From Dillenia suffruticosa (lineage: Eukaryota; Streptophyta; Magnoliopsida; Dilleniales; Dilleniaceae), in assembly GCA_033439265.1 (NCBI GenBank), contig JAVTVX010000027.1:7393001-7457000 (forward strand): a DNA stretch of 64,000 nt, written 5' to 3'. Under the pieces are notes generated by a model. It was not told the origin of the DNA. It saw only the letters and a list, made by a program, of their open reading frames with translations, and did no database searches. Below are positions 1 to 12,421 of this stretch, piece after piece; within the stretch, counting starts at the first letter, position 1; every line of letters begins with the position of its first letter. The translations under genes were made by a program, and so were the position numbers.

Positions 1-512
1 TGCTAGTCTCAATTTATAGCCTGGTGTCAATAGAATTCCACATATTTCAACCAGCTGTACATAGGAAAAAACTCATTGTGCACACAGCTATGCAGTCTTA
101 GAAATATAATCAAATGAAAATGACAGCTAGAAAGATTGGCAAGTTACAAAGCCATCATATGGAAGCACATCAGAAATCATTTTAAGATACAAAGTTAAAA
201 GTCTGAAACAAGGAAAGGATGCAATGGAGAACCACCAGGATGTCTACATTCTAACTGCTAGCCACACTTCACTCAATCTTCTGCTAATGAATAAACAAGT
301 TATGGAATGGAGAAGGAAATGACGGTCACTGCAGCTAAAGAAATTAAAAAAAAAAAAAACAAAACAAAACACCTAGTATATGATCTGAGAATGATGCTTT
401 TCACAAGTAAAACCTGAGATCACTTGAATAGTTGAAAATGAACATGACGAGATGAATATGAACATACCAACAGGGAGAGCAGAACATGTATAGCTTCTGA
501 GCCATCAAATAC
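1..512 (-). other. ELP4 intron 4 (partial)
   Basis: The donor GT follows exon 4 at 512-511. No further exon matching the next ELP4 block could be found down to base 1; an AG at 281-280 is followed by sequence that does not encode ELP4. The rest of the gene is therefore presumed to lie outside the window. The stretch carries an A-rich run near 346-370. Confidence 0.6.
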
Positions 513-1622
513 CTTGGTATTTCATTTAAAAATGTGGAACAATGTTCACGGAAAGAAGTGAGATTGACAGGATCTTGAATGCTAACACAACTGATCTGCT
601 GTCCAGTCAAAAAGTGCCTCTCCAGTGGTTTCCGCAGGTCAAAGTCACTGCAGTATTCATGCTTAATATCTGCACAATCACAACAGAATTAGCTCCTTCC
701 CCTTCCGCAAACTCTAATAACTTCAGGAGTAGTGAAAATGAGATATATGCCAATGCACAGTATCACAATTGATTGTAAATCAACACAGAGTTGCATTTAT
801 GGGCCACAAAGTCACCATCACCAGTTTTGGTCAGTGTATACAACTACACGTGCAGCTAATAGATCATGGCTATTAGACAACTACTATCTTCTCACCAACC
901 TGTTAATACAAAGTGAAGAATGCCTTCAGGAAAGAATGATTTGGCAGAAAAGGGGGAGGCTCATTTATTCATCTTTGTTACAAATTCACTACAACAAGTT
1001 GAGATTATTATTAAACTTTCTAAAGCTATGCAAGATCCAATATTTGAATCTTAAACATTACACCAGTGAGCTTTTGAGCCCAAAAACACAGTTCGGGCAG
1101 TTTGCTTACAAATGTGCATGGTTCATGGCCTACTGCACATTGCTCAATCGGTTTACTGAAGCATACCCGAAGGGTAGTGGCTGAGGCTACATTAAACTTT
1201 ATAAAGCATCCCTGGACACAAGAATTTAATCAGTAGGAATGCTCAGCTATGAAGCTTAAGTAAGATATGGCATGATCGAGATAAAACGCTGAGAAAGTAC
1301 TACTTACAAGCAAACATTAATAAAGAGGCACTATGGGTGACTTCATTGCAACCAAATAAGAAATCCACAAAACTAGTTATACATCACATCCAAAATGAAT
1401 GGGAAGGAAAAAGAAGTTATGGGATATTTAAAACATATATCAACAAATAATCAAAGGCTCCACACACCTGCACCCCTTCCAAAAAGACAAAAGAGGTAAA
1501 AGAAATCCTCTCTCTGCATGTTAACCAAACGATAGCCACAGGTTTCAAACGAATCAATTTGATTCAAGCTTAGGACACTGCCTCCGCATACTTAACTTAT
1601 CATATCGCACACATGCACACAA

Positions 1623-1660
<38 letters not shown>

Positions 1661-3799
1661 TTATTTATATATATACATACGTATGATGGGCACCTAAGAA
1701 ATATGCAATGGAGTAAACAACGACAACACCTAAATCCATGGACGTAAAACACAAAATCCATACCCCAATTTCTTACACAGTGCACCTCCTTAAAAAATAG
1801 CCCTTCTAAAATTGAGACAAAATCTTTCCTCCAAATTGCTTCCAACAAAGATGTGAACCTTGAACACAGCTAGAGATTTCCAAACATATTTCCATCTAAA
1901 AAGACTTCCACCTCTACTCCACTTCTGCAGTAAATCACAACCTCAGGCCTTTCCAGATGCCCTAGATGGTTTTGAACAGGGTTTGATCCGCCCTTCCTGC
2001 ACCTTTGCCCCTTACAAGTTTTTGGGAAGACATATAACTGACAAGAATAGTTTTTTAATCAAGTAGTATCAGAACAAGAATCAAATCAACAGTGAACTTT
2101 GATCCTTCCCAATCCAAGGAATTCTTCCTTTCTTTGCCACATTCCGAGTACCCAAAGAACATATTGTGATTCTTAGACATCCACCTATGATGCATTACCA
2201 TGCTTTAAAACAATATCCATCCTACAATAACTATCTTTTTCATCCTGTTACCAACGTATTTCCTAAATTTGTCTCTCATTTTGGTTTGGACAAGACGTTT
2301 TACACCGGCTGTTAACCTATTGTAACCCTTCTCCTTTACTTGGTTGACCCCAAAATTTGGAATTAAGTCTCAAATTGGTCTCATATCCTGCTACCTACTT
2401 ATTAATAAAATCAAATTTTATTAGTAACATCCGCACATGAGCGTTCAAATCCTAGCAAACAAACAATCTGTAAAACCCAAATTCGATAACCAACGAAATT
2501 AGCCTACTTAATTCAAAGTCCTCCAACGAGTATCTGAAAACTCCAAACTAATAAGAATGGTGATAACTTTCTCATGTATCTTAATGTATTTGAGAAGAAC
2601 CTAATGTTTAGAAGTCAATCCACTTAGTGCACCTAAACCGTATAGCGAAAGGACCAGATACAGATTGTACTTCTAGTTCAAAGTATTTATCAGATGGCAA
2701 ATAACAAAATAGAAAGGGCAGTACCTCGATAAGCCCCTAAATTTGATTGCTGCTCCCCAAAGTACTTCTTATACTGCCACGCAATTCTCAACCCTTTCTC
2801 CTGCAAATTCAGTCACACATTTAAGGTGTTTATTCCTCAACATCCTCAAGGTAACCAAACACGAGCAAGCAAATGAAATCCCAATCCCAAAACTCAGCTT
2901 CTAATAAAAACAAAGGAAACCACCAAAAAAAAATAATCAAATAAAATAAAATCTAAGAGCTTAAATTCAATTTGGCCCTTAACTTTCATTTGGTCGTGCT
3001 GATGTGATGATCACACTGATGGTGTTTTGCCGATCCTATCTATGAGTACATTATGAACGAAAATGAAGCTACACCAAAAGTTTTTGGGGCCAAAATTGAC
3101 CAAATCAAAGTTGAGGGACCAAACTTAAAGGAATTTTTTTCCCCAAAAAATACGTATAGAAGTAGAACACAATTGGGGGAAAAGAGAAAAGTAGCATGGT
3201 AAAGAATCAAGGAGCCAGAATGCCAATTAATCAATTCACTTCAAAGTGAATACAAACTAATCTTAAAATCGGAAACAAAGAAGCAAACCAAACAAGAAGG
3301 AAAAGGATAAATAAATAAAGTAGCACCTGTTCAGAATCATTAGCTCTAGGTTTCTCATCTTTCGACAACACAGGACTAGGCAAAGTACCAAGAAAACCTC
3401 TTGGATCAGAAGCAGGACTAGCATAGAAAAGAGGCTGACTGTGCACAAGCCCTTGAGCCATAAAATTTCTCAACAAGAGCATATGGTGAGGAGCTTCTGC
3501 ATCTTCCATGATCATCACTAGGCTTCCCAAAGGAAACCCACCTCCCAAAATTTCTACAAATTCAAAGTAAAGAAGAAATCTGAGTAAACCAGTGAATTCA
3601 GTATGACCCATTATTGAAATTTTGGAGAAGAGATGAAGAATATAGATGCTTTTTTTTTCTTACTGTCAAGATCTGGTATGCCGGAGGAGACGAAGATTGA
3701 GCCATTGGGTCCGTGCTTGAGGCCTGGGCTTGTGTGAGATGAGTTTAGAAGTGATGGGTTGCGAGAGAAACTGCTTGTTCGAGTCTTTGTTGCCGCCAT
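513..3799 (-). CDS. ELP4: Elongator complex protein 4, exons 1-4 (3' half outside the window)
   Basis: Elongator subunit 4 belongs to the Elp4-5-6 RecA-like hexamer of Elongator, which modifies wobble uridines in tRNA and is linked to transcription elongation. The start is the ATG at 3799-3797 (MAATKTR). Exons read from the sequence are 3664-3799, 3327-3553, 2725-2800 and 513-669, all with GT/AG introns. Phases join cleanly: 136+227 nt gives codon 121 exactly, then 76 nt, then 157 nt. Joined, they encode about 198 residues. Recognisable ELP4 blocks are the P-loop-like [10 protein letters not shown], the stretch [33 protein letters not shown], and [13 protein letters not shown] in exon 4. Plant ELP4 is about 350 residues, so roughly 55 percent is here and the remaining exons lie left of base 1. 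Intron 3 (670-2724) is long for the gene. No internal stop is seen, so the gene looks intact as far as it goes. Confidence 0.93.
1626..1657. repeat. (AC)n microsatellite in ELP4 intron 3
   Basis: A run of about 16 AC dinucleotides, followed by an AT-rich stretch. It lies in the 2 kb intron between exons 3 and 4 of ELP4 and gives rise to a spurious minus-strand reading frame rich in Cys and Val. Confidence 0.9.
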
Positions 3800-5362
3800 G
3801 TTGCCGCACTCCACTTTTTCGGATTCGAACAGACTGCCAGAGGAAAAGAAAAGAGAGAGGGAGAAAGAAAATGAAGCGTTTAAATGTGCAGTTTTACCGA
3901 AACGAAACCCCAACCCCCCCCCCCCCGCCCCCCAAAAAAAAAGAAAAAAGAAAAAACACCGAAAGGTTATAGAAGCTTTTTGAACCTAAATATTTTTTAA
4001 AATTAGCATAAAATATAACATAGAACATTATATATTGAAAAAGTGCCTAATAACTTTATATTAACCTCTTATAATTCTATTTTCTCATTTTATAAATTAA
4101 TTTATTATCTTTTTACTTGACCACTAATATTCAAAAATCTAAATAATCTAATTCGAGATATTATATGATCTAATTTAGGGATTAATTCGTATCTATTTTT
4201 TTATTCTCAAATTTTAAAATCAAAATTTTAATTAAAATAGTTTAATATACTGTGATTAGACTTCTAAGACGTTGATTTTAAATTATTTTATTCAAAACTT
4301 ATGTTTCATTTAAACTCTTTCTTTTCAAACATGTGATCTCTAGGTCAGGATTTTGACTATCAAGCTATTCCCTTGTTGATTGTGTTATTTAAACTCCTTC
4401 TACGTGCGCGTGAGAGTAATACGGCCCATCACCACTTTCAGGCTTCAGGAGCCCAATCAATCTGCTTTTGAAATCAACCCACATCTTGCTACTAGGTGTA
4501 GCCCAATGGAATTTGTACATTGTTATAAGAAAATAACAAGAAGATAAAACACAAAAGAAGAAAAGAAAAAAAAAGGAAAATTAAATTTCGTTATCCTGAG
4601 TAGGAATGATCGGATCTAACCCAATAATCCCTCCCCATGTTGATTAAGAGATTTGAGTAGCATTAAAATGGGAAATTTTCTTGAAAATAGATTGTGGTGT
4701 TCAAAATATATTACTTTACTCTGCACTAATTATAGTTGTTCATATTCTTACATACCATTCGAAATTGGCAAAGGCATAATTTAAACAATTCAAAAATGGC
4801 TATATCGTAATCTAATTTTGAACGAAGTCTTATGAATTTTCAAAACAAGCATTTCTTAAAATGTCTTAGCGGTTAAGGATTACGGGAGGGGTAAAAAGAA
4901 AAAGAAAAAGAAAGAAAAAAAAAAAAAAAAAACCACATGCATGGTTGTCAAACATGTGTTAAAAGGTGTATTGTTTCCAAAATTATGTAAAAAATGGGCA
5001 TAATTTTCATTTGAAAGTGGATTTCTTCCTGTATCTTTATTTTTTTACACGTATAAGTGTGAGTAAAACAACAAGATCATTTACCATATTGTATATAAAT
5101 TAAAATTTTTTTTTTACCTTAATCTTTAAAATAAAAATTAAATCCTCTCCTACCATAGTAAAAATATCAGCAGATTTTAAAAAAATCAAAAATTACTTTG
5201 GGTAGCTGATGGCTTTTTGGCTTATTGTGATTACCAAAAAATGTCAAACAGCCAAAAACACTCCCTAAATGCCGTACCAAGTACCCCTTAATTTCCATAA
5301 TGCATTATTTACAAAGACATGCCATTTACCTCGATGATTTTTCTTACACGTCAAATTGCTAG
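3800..5362. other. ELP4 5' leader and upstream intergenic DNA
   Basis: Bases 3800-3900 are GA-rich on the plus strand (CT-rich in ELP4 orientation), typical of a plant 5' leader. A C-run and A-run lie at 3916-3955. From 3960 to 5362 the DNA is AT-rich with no open frame of note. The ELP4 promoter must lie in the first few hundred bases here; no TATA box is convincing. A poly-purine/poly-A tract lies at 4896-4932. Confidence 0.5.
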
Positions 5363-5781
5363 TGTTAGGAAAAATGCATGACAGACAAAGGATTTGAATC
5401 ATAAAATAGTACCTCTTGTCCGATGTAGCGAAACTCGAATCTCATGATTGAATCACATGCTCTGGTCAGGCATGGAATCACACGTTGGAAACCTCATACA
5501 TGCCACAATCCAAGTCTCTGGATAATGATTTCCTTCAAAGAGTTTTCTAACTGACGAAACATAGCAGTGTTTCGTCCACACACAAAAAAGAGACTTAAAT
5601 AGGGTGAGTCTCTCCTATATTTTCTTCTGTGTTTCACTTTTCCTTTTCTTCTCTACCTTTAGCGGCTTAATCACGACACTTGAGGCTTATCAAGAAAGCT
5701 TCTCTTATCCAGTCGGTGGAGAAGTATAGTTGGTCAGATCCAGATCGACCCATTATGGGCATCCATCTATAACTTTCAACA
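5363..5781 (-). repeat. copia 3' LTR
   Basis: Direct-repeat partner of 17077-17497. Shared blocks include GAGGCTTATCAAGAAAGCTT and the CT-rich stretch before it. On the minus strand it starts TGTTGAAAG and ends CCTAACA. Being downstream of pol, it is the 3' LTR. Confidence 0.9.
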
Positions 5782-5791
5782 TCTCCCACTC
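5782..5791 (-). other. copia polypurine tract
   Basis: GAGTGGGAGA on the minus strand lies immediately before the 3' LTR, the expected position and composition of the plus-strand primer of an LTR element. Confidence 0.75.
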
Positions 5792-6784
5792 ACACATGAT
5801 GGGACGAACTCATTCAAACTTTCTTCGGATTCAGCGCTACGAAATCATCGTTCAAACACATGATGAGTTTACCAAAAAAAAAAAAAATGAGTTGTGTGAC
5901 TTACAAGCACACCGCCTACACTTGAGAGCCCAAACTATGTACCTATTAGGATAACATAACCGTTACAATTTAGAAGAAAAATGAACAGAATATCTTTGTG
6001 TCTCTTGTGGCCCAAAATCATTTTATTATACCATCAAAATATACCTAATCTATCAAAAGTCATACTTGATCTAAACATTTTATCATGCATTCACAATTAT
6101 ATCTCAACTCCTAAGAGGAAATATAATTGGTCGACCATAAATATATATAAAGGGTGTAAACAAAATGTCATTCCTTTCGCCCACATGTCACTTTATAACA
6201 AATAAACTGCTTTCGCAGCACATCTCTGAAGATCGAATCAAATACAATCATAAGAAACATATCAAATTAGCAAACATTTATGTTTCACCTTGTAACATTG
6301 TCAAAAGTCACATATGGCACCATTAAAGGAACTCATATAGTGAGTAGATAGAGATTTTCATAAAATAACACTCAATCACTTTTCTTTTTTGGTAATCTCT
6401 AACATATATGGCATGAAACACAAGCTATCGTGGAAAAGCCTTCGTACCTCTTGAACAAGAGCATGTCTTTTCCTCTAATAAGATTATCATACAGATATTA
6501 ACTCAAACGCTATCACACAAGCGCTTAACCCGATATTTCAATAACTCGCAATCAAAAACACCTCATTAAAATCTCATATTCGGGTTTTAACCAAACTTAC
6601 ATGATTGTGAGCTATCATGTTTGATCTATCAGTCAAATCTCATCTTGAGTCATATCAAGATGACCTTTCTAGTATTACACCCATCTTGGTATAGGGAATC
6701 ATTGAGTCATAAGTTTTATCTCAATACGCTATCACAATACTTGAAGTGGTCACTCGTATAAGAGAATTAACCTAATGTTTGGTG
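5792..6784. other. copia 3' untranslated region up to the hAT insertion
   Basis: About 1 kb of AT-rich sequence between the copia purine tract and the nested hAT. It continues at 12126 after the hAT. No conserved frame is seen. Its last eight bases, 6777-6784 (GTTTGGTG), are the left copy of the hAT target duplication. Confidence 0.6.
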
Positions 6785-6910
6785 TAGGAGTGTTATGATA
6801 TCCGGGTAGTGTGTCATGGGTACCCGTGACACTACCTAGTCAAAGCTCAAGCTCGAGCTCGAGCTCAAACCCATATTATGTCAAGCTCAAAGGCTTGTCG
6901 AGCTACCCGA
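6785..6910. repeat. hAT left terminal and subterminal repeats
   Basis: Holds the terminal inverted repeat, an imperfect palindrome centred on GGGTACCC (6804-6837), then a run of AGCTCGAGCT-type motifs at about 6845-6905. Comparable GAGCTCG motifs lie at the other end. In hAT elements such clustered short motifs are transposase binding sites. Confidence 0.8.
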
Positions 6911-7105
6911 TAAATGTGAAATTTCGTGTATGTCGATACTCTTTTTAATAAATTATATATAATAATTCTTATGTTTAAAAAAATTGAAGGACATAAATGT
7001 CATTTTACCTTTCATTTATCTTATCCCATTCTCATTTCTCATTCTGGAATTGGATCCCAATCGAAGGTCTCCTCTCACCACGATGACCTAGCTCTCAAGT
7101 CTCGC

Positions 7106-7563
7106 CTCTCGACCTTGAATCAAACTTCAAGCTCTGTATGCGATGAAGATTTTGTTCTCCTCTCCATTGTTGGTGCAATTTTACTGCTCAGAGGTCGGAT
7201 CAAAGGTAAACTCTCTATCTCTCTCTCGGGTTTTTGATTTTTGATCTCACTTCTACAAATGACATACCACGTGCTTTTGTTATGCAACTTTCTACTTGCA
7301 CTCTTATTCGCAGTTGCTTTTATTTCTCATCTCTCGACCTTGAATCAAACTTCAAGCTCTGTGTGCGACAAAGATCTTGTTCTCCTCTCTATCGCTATTG
7401 CAATTTCATGGCTCAGAAGTCGAATGAAAGGTAAACTCTCTCTCTCTCTCTCTCTCTAGGGTTTTTGATTTTTGCTCTCACTTCTACAAATGGCACTGCA
7501 AATGGCACACCATATGCTTTAGTTCTACAACTTTCTACTTGCACTCCTTATTCGTAGTTGCTT
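7106..7563 (+). repeat. 225-bp tandem duplication in the hAT leader
   Basis: The block beginning CTCTCGACCTTGAATCAAAC at 7106 recurs at 7331. Both copies contain a CT-rich run followed by GGGTTTTTGATTTTTG and a GTAAACTC that could serve as a splice donor. The second copy ends near 7563. It probably lies in the 5' untranslated part of the transposase transcript. Confidence 0.8.
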
Positions 7564-8606
7564 TTATTTTGGTTGATAGAAGCATTTCGTATAAACCCTT
7601 TTTATTGTACTGCTCTTAGCTCTGGTTGAATTTTGGCTTGCCCTTTTGAGAAGTGTTCATTCTATATGAAATAGGTGATTGTCAATTGAGTATAGTAGTT
7701 CTGTTGGTAGCAATGTTGAGTCAATAGGAGGTTTCTATGTGCTGAAGAGAGTTTTTCCCCCATTCTACTTGTATTGTTGTTCATTTATAAGTCTGCTCAA
7801 TAGGTTTTTTGGAAACCTAAAATTTGGCAATTATTCTAGTTTGGCTTAGCATCATTACTCTGTCTAGCTATTTTAGGAAAGCCTTAATGCATTAATGCAA
7901 TGCAAAAACTTGTTTAGGCCAACTCCAATGTGGAAAATGAAAATTAAAAGAAGCATGTTCATATGCCTTATCTATTTAAGTGTAGATATACATGCTCATT
8001 TGTTTGTTCTAGTCAATAACCTCATTAGCTGTTAAAATTGGAAATAGGATCTTGTGCTCTTCAACAGAAGCATTTTGAAAAGGACCAGCTATTCTGATTT
8101 CACTTTCTTCATTATATTGTGATGTTCTTTATAAATTTGTAGTACTATCATACATGTTTCTCACAAGGCTAGTGAGTCTAAAATCTTGTATGTCAGTACC
8201 TTCTTTTCATTAAAAAACATAGAATTAAAGCTTAAAGCTAGTCATTTTGATACACCTCTTGAGCTCATCATGTTCATGGAAAAGTCATGCATCCCAGGCA
8301 ATTTATCCTTTTCTCACTCCACCAAGGCTGCAACTATCTCTTCTCAAAAGGTTTCATACTAATCCCACCGCTTGATATTATAATATAAATGCATTAACAT
8401 AATTCTCCATTAAATCAAACTTGTGAAGCAATTGGTTGTTTAACAAGGTTTGAAGTCCTACATTTATAATTTACCAAACTTATTTAGCCTAGTTTATCAT
8501 TCCACTTATATGTGACCCTTTCTAATCCATTATTGGCCCACCTGCAATGATAAAAATATTTATGCCAATGATAATGCCTTAATGCATGTCCTAATGTGTT
8601 TGTTAG

Positions 8607-8733
8607 TACAATTATTTAAATGTCATGATGTCTTTGGGCATATTCCAATGAAATTGAAAACTACAATTATTTAAATGTTATGATATCTTTGGGCACATTC
8701 CAATGAGATTGAGAACTATAATTATTTAAAAAT
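8607..8733 (+). repeat. 55-bp tandem repeat, 2.3 copies
   Basis: The unit starts TACAATTATTTAAATGT and recurs at 8607, 8662 and, in part, 8717. The copies differ by a few transitions. It lies inside the hAT, upstream of the transposase start. Confidence 0.8.
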
Positions 8734-9004
8734 TATCCATCTATATCCCTTCCACCATTTGTTTTTCCTTTTCATGCATTATCATCGAATCATTCTTGAT
8801 TTTGATTTTTAATTCTTTGACTCCAACTGTTTTGTTTTTAATTTTGTATTGTTTTAATTTTTGTTCTTTCTTTTTGTTCTTAATAAAAGAATGGATCCAA
8901 AAATAAGTATAAGTAGTAGTAGGAAGAAAAGAAGAACTGAATCTTAAGATATAAATCCAACTGAATTCTCGACTGCATTCATTGTTGCATCAACTGGTTC
9001 GATA

Positions 9005-11126
9005 ATGGCTGTTGTTCAAGGAGGACAGAATGTGCAAATCTCATTTCAAAGTACTGATGACACATCTATTCCAATAGAGGTAGAAATTGAACGATGGACC
9101 AAGGAAATGGAGAAAGAGAGACATGGTGGTGAAGAAGAAGGAGATGATGATAATGTTGAAGAAGAAGGAGATGGTAATGAAATGGCAGCTCTATGTATAA
9201 CTGAAGTGATAGAAGATGATCATTTTTGGGAGCAGCAAAGGAAAAAAAATCATGGGTTTGGTAACACATTTCTCTTGTTGGGTGTTGAAAATGTGAAATG
9301 CAATCATTGTGATTCAAAGCTAAAAGTCTATAAAACTAAGTTAACAAGCACCTACATCAGATATCTAAAAAAATGTCGACAATTTGTAGAGAAGATAAGA
9401 AGTACACAATCTACACTTATCAACTTTCAACCAATTGGAATTATGGCATCTTTTAAAGGCCCTCAAATTGTTTCTGCCAACTTTGACATATGGAGAATGA
9501 GAGAGGCAGCTGCACATTGGATTATGATGCATGAGCATCCATTTAGCATTATGGAAGCGGAGGGGTTTAATAAAATGCAAAGTCGTGGGATGCTAAAATG
9601 GAAACCAATGTCAAGGCAAACAAAAAAAAGGATTGCATATTGGTTTATGAGATTAAAAAAAAGAAGTTGAAGAATATACTTGCAAATATTGCAAAAATTA
9701 GTTTGACAACAGACATTTGAAAGTCAAAAACAAAAAAAATTGGGTGCATGGTTGTAACGGGCCATTAGATTGACTCTGATTAGAAATTGCAAAAGAGGAT
9801 ATTAAACTTTCTCAATATTCCATCACCACATATAGGTAGAGAAATTGCAATTAGTTTATTCAAGTGTGTTAAGGAATAAAAAATTGAAAGTAAAGTGTAC
9901 ACCGTATCAATTGACAATGCCTCTAACAATGATTCGATCGTAACTATTATGAAAAAGAATTTTCTAACTACAACAAGTTGATGTGTAATGGAAAGATTTT
10001 TCATGTATGATAATGTACACACATTTTGAACCTATTGGTTCAAGATATATTTGGAGAGATTCGTGATGTTGTTGACAAGATAAAGGATACGGTTGATTAT
10101 ATCAACTACTCAGAGGGTATGGTACTAATGTTTTCTAAATGTGCAGGTGAAAGAAACTTTGTTGGTTCTGGAAAAAAATTGATTAATGATTATAAAACTT
10201 GTTATAACTTAATATTTGATATGATGAGATGTAGTTATGATTTTCGTGTTGTTTTTTCTCGTTTTAAAAAACAAAATCCCAGATATATTTATTGTCCAAT
10301 ACTGGAGGATTGGGAGAAAGTTGTTACGGTTTATAATTTGTTTGAGTATTTTAAATCTGCTACATTGCTTATTTCTAGGACTAAATATTCAACCGCAAAT
10401 TTGTTCCTCGAGGACGTGCCTTGCATAAAGAAGATGTTGGATGAAAAAATTTATGATTTGAATGATTTCATTGCAAGAACGGTGGAAATAATAAAAATCA
10501 AATTTGATAAATATTGAAATGAAGTTAATTTGTTTATGGGAATAGTTACTGTGTTAGACCTTATAAAAAAACTAATTTCTATTGAGTATTATTATGAACT
10601 CATGGTTGGAGAGGATGTAGCTAATTAGTATATTAGCGATGTGAGAAATGTTCTATATAAACTATACAATGAATATATTTTGGATGAAATTCTTGCATGG
10701 CAAAGACCCAACTTTATTATCCCATACAAGTTCTTCTACTCTGAGGTCAAACTTTCCTCATGATACTGATACTGGATTTGAAGATTTTGTTAAGAGAAGA
10801 TTTGGTATACGTCTCAAATCAATGAATTGGATGATTATTTGACCAAACCTCCCAAAACAAAATCAGATAAAGATAAGAGTTTGAAGTGGTGGAAGGTCAA
10901 CAGGGTTACTTACAAAGTTTTATCTCAAATGGCTCGAGACATTCTAGCTATTCCTCTTAGCACAGTAGCATTGGAGGTTGCATTTAGTACAGAAACGCAA
11001 GTGATAGACACATATCATGGTTTTTTGGCTCTGGAAACAGTTCAGACACTCATGTGTAGAGAAAACTGGCTGCGGAAATTTTATGGAGTTAAAAACAAGA
11101 CAAAGGTAAGTATTAATTTTTGTTAA
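9005..11126 (+). pseudogene. hAT transposase, degenerate
   Basis: The first frame (9005-9670) has an acidic N-terminal third, then a BED-type zinc finger with CNHC intact but with tyrosine where the family has the first histidine (RYLKKC), followed by REAAAHWIMMHEHPFSIMEAEGF, a block seen in plant hAT transposases. A frameshift near 9640 moves the reading to other frames, where the ITTDIW-like and WKLQKRILNF-like part of the catalytic core can be followed only in pieces around 9690-10020. Bases 10026-10517 carry the later part of the core. Bases 10648-11126 carry the C-terminal dimerisation region (LAIPLSTVALEVAFST, then ALETVQTLMCRENWL). Several stops and shifts make it non-functional. Confidence 0.85.
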
Positions 11127-12117
11127 ACAATTAATATATATTTTGCTAATATATATTGTGTTAAATTTTTGTTAAACAATTTCATTGTGTTAATTTCATA
11201 TATATTTTGCTAATATATTCATTTTTATTATATGTAGAAAGACATTATTATGGTGAAGGAAATTCTACTGGTACGTCCAACAAAAAGTAAGTAAATTAGT
11301 ATGGTATAAACAATTTAATCGATTTTATTTTCTTATTTTTGTTGTTGGCATGGCTTTATTTTTATAACACTTATGATTTGTAGATTGAGTTGTTGATTGC
11401 TGGAGATTGTTGGTAGAAGATACTGTTGAATTGTTGTAATTTGACATAACTTTATTTTCCAGATGTTGCTATTGGAAAAAAGTGTTGGAGTTGGAGGATG
11501 TTGTTGGCTTGTTAATAGAGGATGTTGATTTTAGACTTCATTTGAGTACCTTTATTTATATGAGATCATGTTGTTGTTAGGATTTGACATATTTTTATAT
11601 CGAACGGACTGTTACAAATATAATATTTAATTATTTATGATTTGTATGGTTGCAAATTTATGTGGTTGGATTTATTTAATAATTATTATCGATTTTATTT
11701 AATATTTGTATGGTTAGAAATAGGATTATAATAGGATTCAATTAGAATTTTCAATTAAAATAAGTTTGAATTTGGAATGTCCAAAAAACAAGTGAAATTC
11801 TGTTAATTTTGAAACAGAGCTTGGGTATGATCCCAAGTTCGAGCTCGGCCTCGAGTATGATCTTGGGTTTGGGCTTGAGCTTGAGCTCGACCTCGGGTAT
11901 GATCTTCGGTTCAAGCTAGAGCTCGGGTCCAATCTCGCATGGTTCAATACCACAACACTCAAGCTCAAGCTGCTCGATCACACTTCGAGCCGAGCTCGAG
12001 CTCTATAAATGTAGACTTACCAAGCTCGAGCTCGAGTTCAATTTTAATCAAGGAACACTAGAGCCGAGCTCAGGTATTGTTATTACCCAACATGACTCGA
12101 GTGTCTTAACATCCCTA
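11127..12117 (+). other. hAT 3' region and right subterminal repeats
   Basis: AT-rich sequence to about 11810, then a dense cluster of GAGCTCG and CTCGGGTATGATC motifs in both orientations to about 12070, ending in the right terminal inverted repeat. No further gene is present. Confidence 0.75.
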
Positions 12118-12125
12118 GTTTGGCG

Positions 12126-12421
12126 ACATACTTATCGGTGCTAATAACAGATAAGATGTAAGTAAATAACAAACAACACATGTTATATCGTATAATCATG
12201 GAATATTTATATCACTATCTCAATATTTACAACATTCCATTACAATCTACACAATCTCAAAGTCTTAACATGAAACAAGAAGATATCACTTGGGATTAGC
12301 TTAGTAAAAGAGTCGGCAACCATCTTATGCGTAGATACATCTTGTAAAATCACTTTTTTTGTACTGTAACATCCCTAACAAAATGATATTTCATATATAT
12401 ATGCTTTGTCCTGCTGTGATA
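12126..12421. other. copia 3' untranslated region, right part
   Basis: The continuation of the copia sequence interrupted at 6776. It precedes (on the minus strand follows) the RNase H fragment. No frame of its own. Confidence 0.5.

Larger units (their letters stand above)
6785..12117 (+). mobile_element. hAT DNA transposon nested in the copia element
   Basis: The ends are inverted: the left begins TAGGAGTGTTATGA and the right, read inward, TAGGGATGTTAAGA. The flanks are GTTTGGTG (6777-6784) and GTTTGGCG (12118-12125), an 8-bp target duplication with a single C/T difference. TAG-starting ends with 8-bp duplications are the hAT signature. Both subterminal regions are packed with GAGCTCG motifs. 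A decayed transposase lies on the plus strand at 9005-11126, preceded by about 2 kb of leader and possible introns. At 5333 bp the size suits an autonomous ancestor. Confidence 0.92.

Noticed and set aside
401-610. Minus-strand frame taken as a separate small gene
   Set aside because: Its first part is ELP4 exon 4; after the donor at 512 it reads into intron 4.
732-1184. 150-codon plus-strand frame
   Set aside because: It lies in ELP4 intron 3, opposite the gene, has no family resemblance and begins within sequence next to exon 4.
1600-1848. 82-codon minus-strand frame
   Set aside because: Translation of the (AC)n run; no independent support.
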